From the NCBI GenBank assembly GCA_963929535.1, contig CAWVIZ010000010.1:310001-374000 (forward strand): 64,000 nucleotides of DNA, read 5' to 3'. Of the stretch, positions 41,968 to 49,029 are shown piece by piece. The notes under the pieces were generated by a model that was given only the letters and a program-made list of their open reading frames with translations, ran no database searches and was not told the origin of the DNA. The DNA is from Pullilachnospira sp963929535. Lineage in GTDB: Bacteria; Bacillota; Clostridia; Lachnospirales; Lachnospiraceae. Position 1 is the stretch's first letter; the number at the start of each line of letters is the position of its first letter. The position numbers and the translations under genes were made by a program.

Positions 41968-44043
41968 ATGAAATTTACAATCAAGCATGAGGTAAGAGGA
42001 AGAATCCGGGTACAGATGGGGCAGCCGGTCATGAGCGCCCGGGAAGCGGATACGCTGCTGTACTATCTCTGTCAGACGGAGGGAGTCACATCCGCGAAAG
42101 TGACGGAAAGGACCCGGAGCGCCGTGATCCGGTACAGCGGCAGCAGGGATACTGTGATCGCGGCACTGCGGCGTTTCTCCTATCAAAGGGTCCAGGTACC
42201 GGATCAGGTGCTGGAGAATTCCGGAAGGCAGATGAATGCGGAATTCCAGGAAAAGCTGATCATGAAGGTGCTGCTGCGGGCAGGCGGGAAGCTGTTTGTC
42301 CCTGCTCCCGTCCGGGCTTTCTGGACAGGACTGAAGTCTGTGGGGTATATCCTCAGAGGGGTAAAATGTCTGGCCGGAGGCAAGCTGGAGGTGGCGGTCC
42401 TGGATGCTACGGCCATCGGTGTTTCAGTATTAAGAAATGAGATGGATACGGCAGGGTCTGTTATGTTCCTTCTGGGGATCGGAGAGCTTCTGGAGGAATG
42501 GACTCATAAGAAATCTGTGGCAGATCTGGCCAGAAGTATGTCTTTTCAGGTGAATCAGGTGTGGCTGCTGAAGGATGACCAGGAGGTTCTGGTATCCGCA
42601 AAGAGTATCCGGCCCGGAGACCGGGTGATGGTACATATGGGAAATGTAATTCCTTTTGACGGTGTGGTGGCGGACGGGGAGGCCATGGTGAACCAGTCCT
42701 CTCTGACTGGAGAACCCGCCGCAGTCAGAAAAACCCTGGACGGATACGTCTATGCGGGAACCGTGGTGGAAGAAGGGGAACTGACCATCTGTGTCCGGGA
42801 AACCTCCGGTTCCACCAAGTATGAGAAGATCGTGCGGATGATCGAGGATTCCGAGAAACTGAAATCTTCCATGGAAAGCAGAGCGGAGCACATTGCGGAC
42901 CGGCTGGTGCCTTATACACTGGGAGGAACCATACTGGCGTATCTGCTCACCAGAAATGTTACCAAGGCATTATCCATCCTGATGGTGGATTTTTCCTGCG
43001 CGCTGAAGCTGGCCATGCCGATCTCCGTGCTGTCGGCCATGCGGGAGGCCAGTCTGAGGCATATTACGGTGAAGGGCGGAAAATTCCTGGAGGCGGTTGC
43101 GGCTGCGGATACGATTGTATTTGACAAAACGGGAACACTGACGAAGGCTCAGCCTTCCGTGGCGCAGGTGATCCCCTTCTGCCGCAGGAGCCGCCGGGAG
43201 CTTCTTGCGGTGGCGGCCTGCCTGGAGGAGCATTTTCCCCATTCCATGGCAAAAGCGGTGGTTCAGGCTGCCAAGGAACAGGGGATCGTTCACGAGGAAA
43301 TGCATTCCAAGGTGGAGTATATCGTAGCCCATGGGATTTCCTCCTACATTAACAGCAGCCGGGTAGTGATCGGAAGCTACCACTTTGTGTTTGAGGATGA
43401 AAAGTGCGGGATCTCGCCGGAATACAGGGAAATTTTTGACAGTCTGCCGGAGGAATACTCCCATCTGTATATGGCTGTGGATCACCAGCTGGCGGCAGTG
43501 ATCTGTATAGAAGATCCGCTGCGCCAGGAGGCCGGGGAAGTGATCCGGCGTCTCCGCCAGGCAGGGATCGGAAAGATCGTGATGATGACGGGAGACAGCC
43601 AGAGAACCGCTGGGGCGGTGGCCAGAAAGGTGGGAATGGACGAATATTACTCCGAGGTGCTTCCGGAGGACAAGGCGGCATTTATCCAGAGGGAAAAAGA
43701 ACAGGGGAGGACCGTGATCATGGTGGGAGACGGGATCAACGATTCACCGGCTCTGTCCGCCTCCGATGCGGGAATCGCCATCAGCGACGGAGCGGAGATC
43801 GCCAGAGAGATCGCGGATATTACCATTTCCGCCGATGATCTGGAGCAGCTGGTGACGCTGAAGCTGCTGTCCAACAAACTGGTGAAGAGGATAAAGGGAA
43901 ACTACCGGTTTATCGTGGGATTCAATACAGGTCTGATCCTGTGCGGGGTGACGGGGCTTCTGATGCCTGCCACATCCGCATTTCTGCACAATGCTTCCAC
44001 GCTGATGATCGGACTCCGAAGCATGAGAAATCTGCTGGAGTAA
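41968..44043 (+). CDS. P1B-type ATPase with Arg-rich N-terminus and SCALK motif (FezB-like candidate)
   Basis: 691 residues. Phosphorylation motif DKTGTLT (Asp386), TGE (LTGEPAAVRK), GDGIND and PHSMAKAV in the N domain. The transmembrane metal motif, CPC in Cu/Zn pumps, is here DFSCALKLAMP (Ser343-Cys344). The N-terminus has an HMA-like fold without CxxC, instead KHEVRGRIRV (Arg10, 12, 14). An Arg-rich N-terminus and non-CPC motif fit the P1B-6 group, which includes FezB of ferrosomes. ATG 41968 follows AGGGAGAG; the same frame is open much further upstream but non-coding in style. Confidence 0.85.
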   Translation: MKFTIKHEVRGRIRVQMGQPVMSAREADTLLYYLCQTEGVTSAKVTERTRSAVIRYSGSRDTVIAALRRFSYQRVQVPDQVLENSGRQMNAEFQEKLIMKVLLRAGGKLFVPAPVRAFWTGLKSVGYILRGVKCLAGGKLEVAVLDATAIGVSVLRNEMDTAGSVMFLLGIGELLEEWTHKKSVADLARSMSFQVNQVWLLKDDQEVLVSAKSIRPGDRVMVHMGNVIPFDGVVADGEAMVNQSSLTGEPAAVRKTLDGYVYAGTVVEEGELTICVRETSGSTKYEKIVRMIEDSEKLKSSMESRAEHIADRLVPYTLGGTILAYLLTRNVTKALSILMVDFSCALKLAMPISVLSAMREASLRHITVKGGKFLEAVAAADTIVFDKTGTLTKAQPSVAQVIPFCRRSRRELLAVAACLEEHFPHSMAKAVVQAAKEQGIVHEEMHSKVEYIVAHGISSYINSSRVVIGSYHFVFEDEKCGISPEYREIFDSLPEEYSHLYMAVDHQLAAVICIEDPLRQEAGEVIRRLRQAGIGKIVMMTGDSQRTAGAVARKVGMDEYYSEVLPEDKAAFIQREKEQGRTVIMVGDGINDSPALSASDAGIAISDGAEIAREIADITISADDLEQLVTLKLLSNKLVKRIKGNYRFIVGFNTGLILCGVTGLLMPATSAFLHNASTLMIGLRSMRNLLE

Positions 44044-44080
44044 GGCAGGGGCAGGCAGTCTGAAAAGAAGGGTTAAAAAA

Positions 44081-44121
44081 GGGAGCGGGGTACCTGGAGA
44101 TGCCAGGCGCCGCTCCCTTTT
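44081..44121. terminator. Bidirectional terminator
   Basis: GGGAGCGG (44081-44088) / CCGCTCCC (44110-44117) with inner CCTGG/CCAGG; TTTT follows on plus and A-rich sequence precedes, serving both convergent genes. Confidence 0.85.
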
Positions 44122-44133
44122 CCGTTTTCCGGG

Positions 44134-44982
44134 TTATTCCTTTACCTCCACACTGCTGTTGAACTTATCCAGCAGCAGCGCGATCACCACACCTGCAGCG
44201 ATACAGATGAGATTCACCAGACCGGTTCCAAGGCTTGTAAAACCGGATACCGGAATGATCATAATGGTGGCCGCGATCACGATCCCGATGATCCCGTGAA
44301 AAGCGATGGAGTAGAAGTGATCGAACAGGGCGTTCACCGCTTTGGCCAGACAGATCACGGTAACCAGTGCTCCAATGCCTCCCGGAATCAGAACTCCCAG
44401 GTCAAAATGACCGATACCGTCCACAAAGGGAGTGTAAAGGCCCAGAGGCATCAGCAGGGTGGAAAAGCTCATACCCGGCGCGATGATGCTCAATGCCAGG
44501 CAAAAACCGCAGAACAGATACCAGAAGAAGTTGGGGGTAACCTCTACAGAGAAGAGCTTCAGGCCGAACAGCAGCAGAAAGATCACACACATACACACCA
44601 GAAGAGATATGTAGGAACCGGTGCTGCGTCCCTGTTCTCCCGCTTCCCGGAAAAGAGAGGGAAGCATTCCCGCGATCAGTCCGATGAAAAGGCAGACGGA
44701 GGGATCCGGATACTTTTCCAGGAAGAAGGCCAGGATGTTGGCTACTCCCAGGAATCCGATCACACCGCCGATGAATACGGGAATCAGCTTGGGCACATGG
44801 GTCTTAAAGTGCTTAATGGGATTGGAGAGAAGCTCCATGATCGGCTTGTAGATACCGAAGATGACGCTTAAAACGCCGCCCGAGATACCCGGAAGCACTG
44901 CTCCCAGACCGATCAATGCTCCCTGCACGATCCGGTAAAGAAACTGCAGGGGAGAAGTTTTGCCGTTTTGCTCTTTGTTCAT
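44134..44982 (-). CDS. DUF368 membrane protein (PopT-like polyprenyl-phosphate transporter)
   Basis: 282 residues, about eight membrane helices. GALIGLGAVLPGISGGVLSV and SIIAPGMSFSTLLMPLGLY are the paired DUF368 signatures (PGxSG / PGxSxS). Some DUF368 proteins recycle undecaprenyl phosphate across the membrane for wall synthesis; applying that here is by family. Ribosome site AAGGAAAGG precedes ATG. It is divergent from feoA. Confidence 0.9.
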   Translation of the reverse strand: MNKEQNGKTSPLQFLYRIVQGALIGLGAVLPGISGGVLSVIFGIYKPIMELLSNPIKHFKTHVPKLIPVFIGGVIGFLGVANILAFFLEKYPDPSVCLFIGLIAGMLPSLFREAGEQGRSTGSYISLLVCMCVIFLLLFGLKLFSVEVTPNFFWYLFCGFCLALSIIAPGMSFSTLLMPLGLYTPFVDGIGHFDLGVLIPGGIGALVTVICLAKAVNALFDHFYSIAFHGIIGIVIAATIMIIPVSGFTSLGTGLVNLICIAAGVVIALLLDKFNSSVEVKE

Positions 44983-45099
44983 GATTTTGAAAATCCTTTC
45001 CTAACAATTCGTTCTGATTATACTATCTTTCCCCCAGTATTTCAAGGGAAAAGGGAAGGGGGGACGGATGAGGAATATGAAAAAAGTCTAAAATATTTG

Positions 45100-45132
45100 T
45101 TGACAAACACGTAGGGTTATAGTAGACTAACT
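45100..45132 (+). promoter_or_regulatory. feoA promoter with overlapping operator
   Basis: TTGACA (45100-45105), 17 bases, TAGACT (45123-45128). GGTTATAGTAGACTAACT (45115-45132) overlaps the -10, matching the GGTTAG-N6-CTAACC palindrome. Confidence 0.75.
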
Positions 45133-45205
45133 TTTGGAAAGAGAGATTCGATCCTGTCGGAAGGTCGGATCCCTGGTTTAAAAATGAAATGGGAGGATGA
45201 AGGGA

Positions 45206-45418
45206 ATGACGTTGTTGGACGCCAGGGAAGGCGAGGAGTACATCATAAAAGACATAGTGACGGATGATGATGAACTGGAGGCGTTCCTGTTTTCGCTGGG
45301 CTGTTACAGCGGCGAGCCGATCACCGTGGTTTCTCATCTGAAAGGAGGCTGTGTGGTCTCCATTAAAGATGGCAGATACAACATAGATACTGATCTAGCG
45401 CAAGCTATTTCAATATAA
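45206..45418 (+). CDS. feoA: FeoA domain protein
   Basis: 70 residues, SH3-like fold: DELEAFLFSLGCYSGEPITV is the FeoA core. It supports ferrous iron uptake by FeoB at the cytoplasmic face. ATG 45206 is preferred, since GGGAGG touches ATG 45197. A terminator-like palindrome and a second operator separate it from feoB, so feoB can be transcribed separately. Confidence 0.93.
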   Translation: MTLLDAREGEEYIIKDIVTDDDELEAFLFSLGCYSGEPITVVSHLKGGCVVSIKDGRYNIDTDLAQAISI

Positions 45419-45460
45419 GTAACAAGCGGCGGCTGTTGTCAGGATGGCCGGACGGTTACC

Positions 45461-45495
45461 GGTAAAAAAAGTGACTTGGTTCACTTTTTTTTACC
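45461..45495 (+). terminator. Palindromic terminator between feoA and feoB
   Basis: GGTAAAAAAAGTGA / TTCACTTTTTTTTACC arms (45461-45474, 45480-45495) with a short loop and U-rich 3' arm. Confidence 0.75.
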
Positions 45496-45501
45496 AGCAT
45501 G

Positions 45502-45519
45502 GGTTAGTTCAATATAACC
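45502..45519 (+). promoter_or_regulatory. Operator upstream of feoB
   Basis: GGTTAGTTCAATATAACC, fifth copy of the palindrome; outer bases ATG/CAT extend the symmetry. No clear promoter boxes around it. Confidence 0.65.
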
Positions 45520-45556
45520 ATGCAGATCAAGATGGAGTGAAGGAGGAGATTTGTGT

Positions 45557-47554
45557 ATGAGAATCGCTTTTGCGGGAAACCCCAACAGCGGTAAGACAAC
45601 CATGTACAACGCGCTGACAGGAAGAAATGAGCGGGTTGGCAACTGGGCCGGTGTTACGGTGGAACGAAAGGAGAGCCCGATTAAAAAAGGGTATTATGAC
45701 GGGGCGGAGGAGCTGATCGCGGTGGACCTGCCGGGAGCCTATTCCATGTCTCCGTTTACCTCAGAGGAGAGTATCACCAGCAGCTATGTAAAGAACGAGC
45801 ATCCGGATGCCATTATCAATATCGTGGATGCCACCAATCTGAGCCGAAGCCTGTTTTTTACCACACAGCTTCTGGAACTGGGAGTTCCGGTGGTGGTGGC
45901 TCTGAATAAGAGCGATCTGACAGAGAAGAAGGAGACAAAGATTGATGTGAAGCGCCTCTCAGAAAAGCTGGGCTGTCCGGTGGTAAAGACGATTTCCACC
46001 TCGTCCGGACACGAAGGACTGAAGGAAGCCGTAAGCCAGGCGGTCTCTCTGTATGGAAAAGGACAGAAGGCTCCCTATGTGCAGGCCGATATCGATCTCC
46101 ATGACAAAAAGGCGGTGGAGGCTGCCGACAGAAAGCGTTTCGCGTTTGTAAACGGCATAGTAAAAGAGGTGGAGAAAAGAAAAGTCCTTACAAAGGATAA
46201 AAACATTCAGGATAAGATCGATGCGGTGATCACTCACAAGATCGTGGGAATTCCGATATTTGCAGCGATTATTTTCCTGGTGTTCTACATATCCCAGACT
46301 ACAGTGGGAACATGGATCGCGGACTGGCTGGTAGCCTGGATCGAGACCTTCCAGGGATGGGTGGGAGGACTGATGGAGAATGCCAATCCTCTGCTGAGCG
46401 CGCTTCTGGTGGACGGCATCATCGGCGGCGTAGGCGCAGTGGTGGGCTTCCTGCCGCTGGTAATGGTGATGTATTTCCTGATCGCCCTTCTGGAGGACTG
46501 CGGCTATATGGCCCGTGCCACTGTAGTGCTGGATCCCATCTTTAAAAGAGTAGGCCTTTCCGGAAAATCCATCATTCCCATGGTGATCGGAACCGGATGC
46601 GCCATCCCCGGCATCATGGCTTCCCGTACCATCCGGAATGAGAGGGAGCGGCGGACCACAGCTATGCTGACTCCGTTCATGCCCTGCGGCGCCAAGATCC
46701 CTGTGATCGCTCTGTTTGCCGGCGCTTTTTTCGCGGACGCCTGGTGGGTATCGGCTACCATGTATCTGGTAGGTATCGTTCTGATCCTTCTGGGAGCCCT
46801 GCTGGTAAAAAGGATCACGGGACAGAAATACCGCAAATCCTTCTTTATCATTGAGCTTCCTGAGTATAAGATCCCCAGCCTGAAGCGGGCTTGTGTGTCC
46901 ATGCTGGAGCGGGGCAAGGCATATATTGTAAAGGCTGGAACCATTATCCTGGTTTGCAATACCGTGGTGCAGATCATGCAGACCTTTAACTGGCAGTTCC
47001 AGGTGGTGGAAGAGGGAGCGGAAAACACTTCGATCCTGGCCAGCATTGCCCATCCCTTTGCCATCCTGTTTATCCCGCTGGGATTCGGTGTATGGCAGCT
47101 GGCAGCGGCGGCTATCACAGGATTTATCGCAAAAGAGAATGTGGTTGGTACTCTGGCAGTGGTGTACGGTGTTACCAATCTGATCGATACAGATGAGCTG
47201 GCCCTGGTGGGAAGCGGAAATGAGGTTGCCGTCATTATGGGACTTACCAAGGCAGCAGCGCTGGCTTATCTGATGTTCAATCTTTACACACCGCCGTGCT
47301 TTGCAGCTCTGGGCGCCATGAACTCTGAGATGAAGAGCGGAAAATGGCTGCTGGGAGGTATCTGTCTCCAGCTGGCCACCGGCTATACAGTAGCCTTCCT
47401 GGTATATCAGGTGGGAACCCTGATCACCACAGGAGCGCTGGGAACCGCTTTTGTTCCCGGACTGATCGCCGTTCTGGTGTTTGCGGCTGTCATTGTGTGG
47501 AGGATCCGGAAGTCGGATAAAGAGTTCGCGGCAGAGTACAGTCTGCACGCGTAA
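45557..47554 (+). CDS. feoB: Ferrous iron transporter FeoB
   Basis: 665 residues. G-protein domain: G1 GNPNSGKTT, G3 DLPGAYS, G4 NKSD; helical GDI region; then about ten membrane helices with the paired Gate motifs (GTGCAIPGIMASRTI, IVKAGTIILVCNTVVQ). Imports Fe2+. ATG 45557, about ten bases after GGAGG. Shares the iron operator with feoA and DUF2325 gene; followed by an FeoB-associated protein. Confidence 0.97.
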   Translation: MRIAFAGNPNSGKTTMYNALTGRNERVGNWAGVTVERKESPIKKGYYDGAEELIAVDLPGAYSMSPFTSEESITSSYVKNEHPDAIINIVDATNLSRSLFFTTQLLELGVPVVVALNKSDLTEKKETKIDVKRLSEKLGCPVVKTISTSSGHEGLKEAVSQAVSLYGKGQKAPYVQADIDLHDKKAVEAADRKRFAFVNGIVKEVEKRKVLTKDKNIQDKIDAVITHKIVGIPIFAAIIFLVFYISQTTVGTWIADWLVAWIETFQGWVGGLMENANPLLSALLVDGIIGGVGAVVGFLPLVMVMYFLIALLEDCGYMARATVVLDPIFKRVGLSGKSIIPMVIGTGCAIPGIMASRTIRNERERRTTAMLTPFMPCGAKIPVIALFAGAFFADAWWVSATMYLVGIVLILLGALLVKRITGQKYRKSFFIIELPEYKIPSLKRACVSMLERGKAYIVKAGTIILVCNTVVQIMQTFNWQFQVVEEGAENTSILASIAHPFAILFIPLGFGVWQLAAAAITGFIAKENVVGTLAVVYGVTNLIDTDELALVGSGNEVAVIMGLTKAAALAYLMFNLYTPPCFAALGAMNSEMKSGKWLLGGICLQLATGYTVAFLVYQVGTLITTGALGTAFVPGLIAVLVFAAVIVWRIRKSDKEFAAEYSLHA

Positions 47555-47579
47555 GGCCTGACATAAGGCGCTGAAAATC

Positions 47580-47600
47580 GTAACAGTTTAGCCCTCAGGC
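47580..47600 (+). repeat. Partial MITE-end repeat
   Basis: GTAACAGTTTAGCCCTCAGG resembles the left terminus GTTACAGTTCAGCCTTC; no matching right end. Confidence 0.45.
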
Positions 47601-47687
47601 TCCAGATCCGCCGGAAGGACTGTTGCCAAAAAATCTGCGGTGGGCAAGGCAGCTTCTGCTTTGTCCGCCGTTTAGTGTCAAAGGAGG

Positions 47688-48071
47688 ATGAGTGCTTTGG
47701 AAAATGCGGTTGCGGTTGTTGTTTTGCTCCTTATTCTGGGAGGAGCGGTGACCTATCTGATCAGAGCCAAGAAAAACGGCGTCAAATGTGTGGGGTGTCC
47801 CGCCGGAGGCAGCTGTTCCGGAAAAATGAAGAAAAAGAAGCTGGCCGGGCCGGTGATCGGGAAAAAGGTACTGCAGATTTCAGGAATGCACTGTCAGCAC
47901 TGCGTGATGAATGTGACCAGGATGCTGGATCAGATCGATGGCGTCCGGGCCAAGGTGGACCTGAACAAGGGAAGAGCAGTGGTTTCCTATGACAGGAAGG
48001 TGGATGACAGCGTGCTGAAAAACGCAGTGGAAAAGATCGGGTATCAGGTCACCGGGATATCTTCCAAATAG
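47688..48071 (+). CDS. FeoB-associated Cys-rich membrane protein fused to an HMA domain
   Basis: 127 residues. Residues 5-25 form a membrane helix (VVVLLLILGGAVTYLI), 33-45 the Cys-rich KCVGCPAGGSCSGK of FeoB-associated proteins, and 60-127 a heavy-metal-associated domain with MHCQHC. The first part is usually a separate 50-60-residue protein. Likely handles a metal at the inner face beside FeoB. ATG 47688 abuts GGAGG, so TTG 47697 may be the true start. Confidence 0.82.
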   Translation: MSALENAVAVVVLLLILGGAVTYLIRAKKNGVKCVGCPAGGSCSGKMKKKKLAGPVIGKKVLQISGMHCQHCVMNVTRMLDQIDGVRAKVDLNKGRAVVSYDRKVDDSVLKNAVEKIGYQVTGISSK

Positions 48072-48147
48072 TCAAAAAGGGTCTGGCGGGAAATAGATAG
48101 TCCTGCATAGGGGGTGTCGGTTAATACCGATTCCCCCCCTTTTTGAC
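48071..48147. terminator. Large nested terminator hairpin
   Basis: Outer arms GTCAAAAAGGG (48071-48081) / CCCTTTTTGAC (48137-48147), inner GGGGGTGTCGGT / ACCGATTCCCCC around 48110-48137, T run at 48140-48144. It can act on both strands. Confidence 0.7.
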
Positions 48148-48267
48148 CCTTGCGGCGGTTTCCGGACAGACATGCAGGCATGTCCATCTGGTGCGATGCC
48201 CGCGGGAATCGATGACGGAACAATGGGTAAGGTCCATGATCCAGCCGGTCAGATGCTCTGGTGTCAG
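48121..48267 (-). pseudogene. Gene remnant downstream of tetR-like gene
   Basis: The minus-strand frame reads LTPEHLTGWIMDLTHCSVID followed by SRGHRTRWTCLHVCPETAAR, ending at TAA 48121-48123. About 48 residues of protein-like sequence, no start codon and no ribosome site. Probably the end of a decayed gene. Family not recognised; Cys/Trp/His-rich. Confidence 0.45.
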
Positions 48268-48268
48268 T

Positions 48269-48832
48269 TTACAGGATCGGCTCTATGACTGCCCGGAAAT
48301 ACCGGTCTAATTCTTCGGGCGTCTGCTTCATTCGGCCTTTGATCCACCACAGAACCATTTCCACAAAGCTGCCGGAGATGTGGTTGACCAAAAAATCCTG
48401 GGGAATATCCGTATTATTTTTTCTGTTTTGATTGACAAACTGATTTTGGATCAATTCATTTAAACTGTCTTTGAAATATCGTAAAAAAAGTTCGCTGCTT
48501 TCACAGGAAAGCAGTTCCAGGATATTATTTTCATCTTCCTGCAGATGCTGCAATAAATGACAGAATACAGATTCCGGCGCATTTCTGTCAGAGTACAGCC
48601 CGTGGGTGTGGGTACAATCCAGGGCACTGATGATAATGTGGCTGAAAAGCTCTTCGCATAAGGCTTTCAACAGATCGTCTTTTGTTTCAAAGTGAGCGTA
48701 GAAAGTTGTCCGGCCCACATTCGCCGTATCGATGATTTCCTGCACCGTGATCTTGCTGTAGCCTTTCTTTGCCAGGAGCGTACTGAACGCGGCGAAAATA
48801 GCCGCCCTTGTTTTCTGCTGCCTTCTGTCCAT
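48269..48832 (-). CDS. TetR family transcription regulator
   Basis: 187 residues. N-terminal HTH TRAAIFAAFSTLLAKKGYSK and VGRTTFYAHFETKDDLL; variable C-terminal ligand domain (about 60-187). Divergent from a heavy-metal ATPase, so it likely represses that gene. AAGGAG fits ATG 48832 (or 48835). GTGTTCCATAGGAAACAC, 30 bases upstream, is a likely operator. Confidence 0.88.
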   Translation of the reverse strand: MDRRQQKTRAAIFAAFSTLLAKKGYSKITVQEIIDTANVGRTTFYAHFETKDDLLKALCEELFSHIIISALDCTHTHGLYSDRNAPESVFCHLLQHLQEDENNILELLSCESSELFLRYFKDSLNELIQNQFVNQNRKNNTDIPQDFLVNHISGSFVEMVLWWIKGRMKQTPEELDRYFRAVIEPIL

Positions 48833-48861
48833 CATAACTCCTTCCGTACAATTTTTCAAAA

Positions 48862-48925
48862 GTGTTCCATAGGAAACACCGGGGTGATATTATCCGTTGA
48901 AGTTCGTTTCTCTTTTGCCTACAAT
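48862..48925. promoter_or_regulatory. tetR / metal ATPase divergent control region
   Basis: Imperfect palindrome GTGTTCCATAGGAAACAC (48862-48879). Plus-strand promoter TTGAAG (48897-48902), 17 bases, TACAAT (48920-48925) for the ATPase; a half-site GTGTTCG follows near 48938. Confidence 0.55.
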
Positions 48926-49029
48926 AAAAGAGAACAAAGTGTTCGTTATTAAATTTATTGTACGGCAGATACGAAACGAGTGTCAAGGAGAAATCTGCTT
49001 GAAATGCCGTGCGGATTGGAGGAACTATC

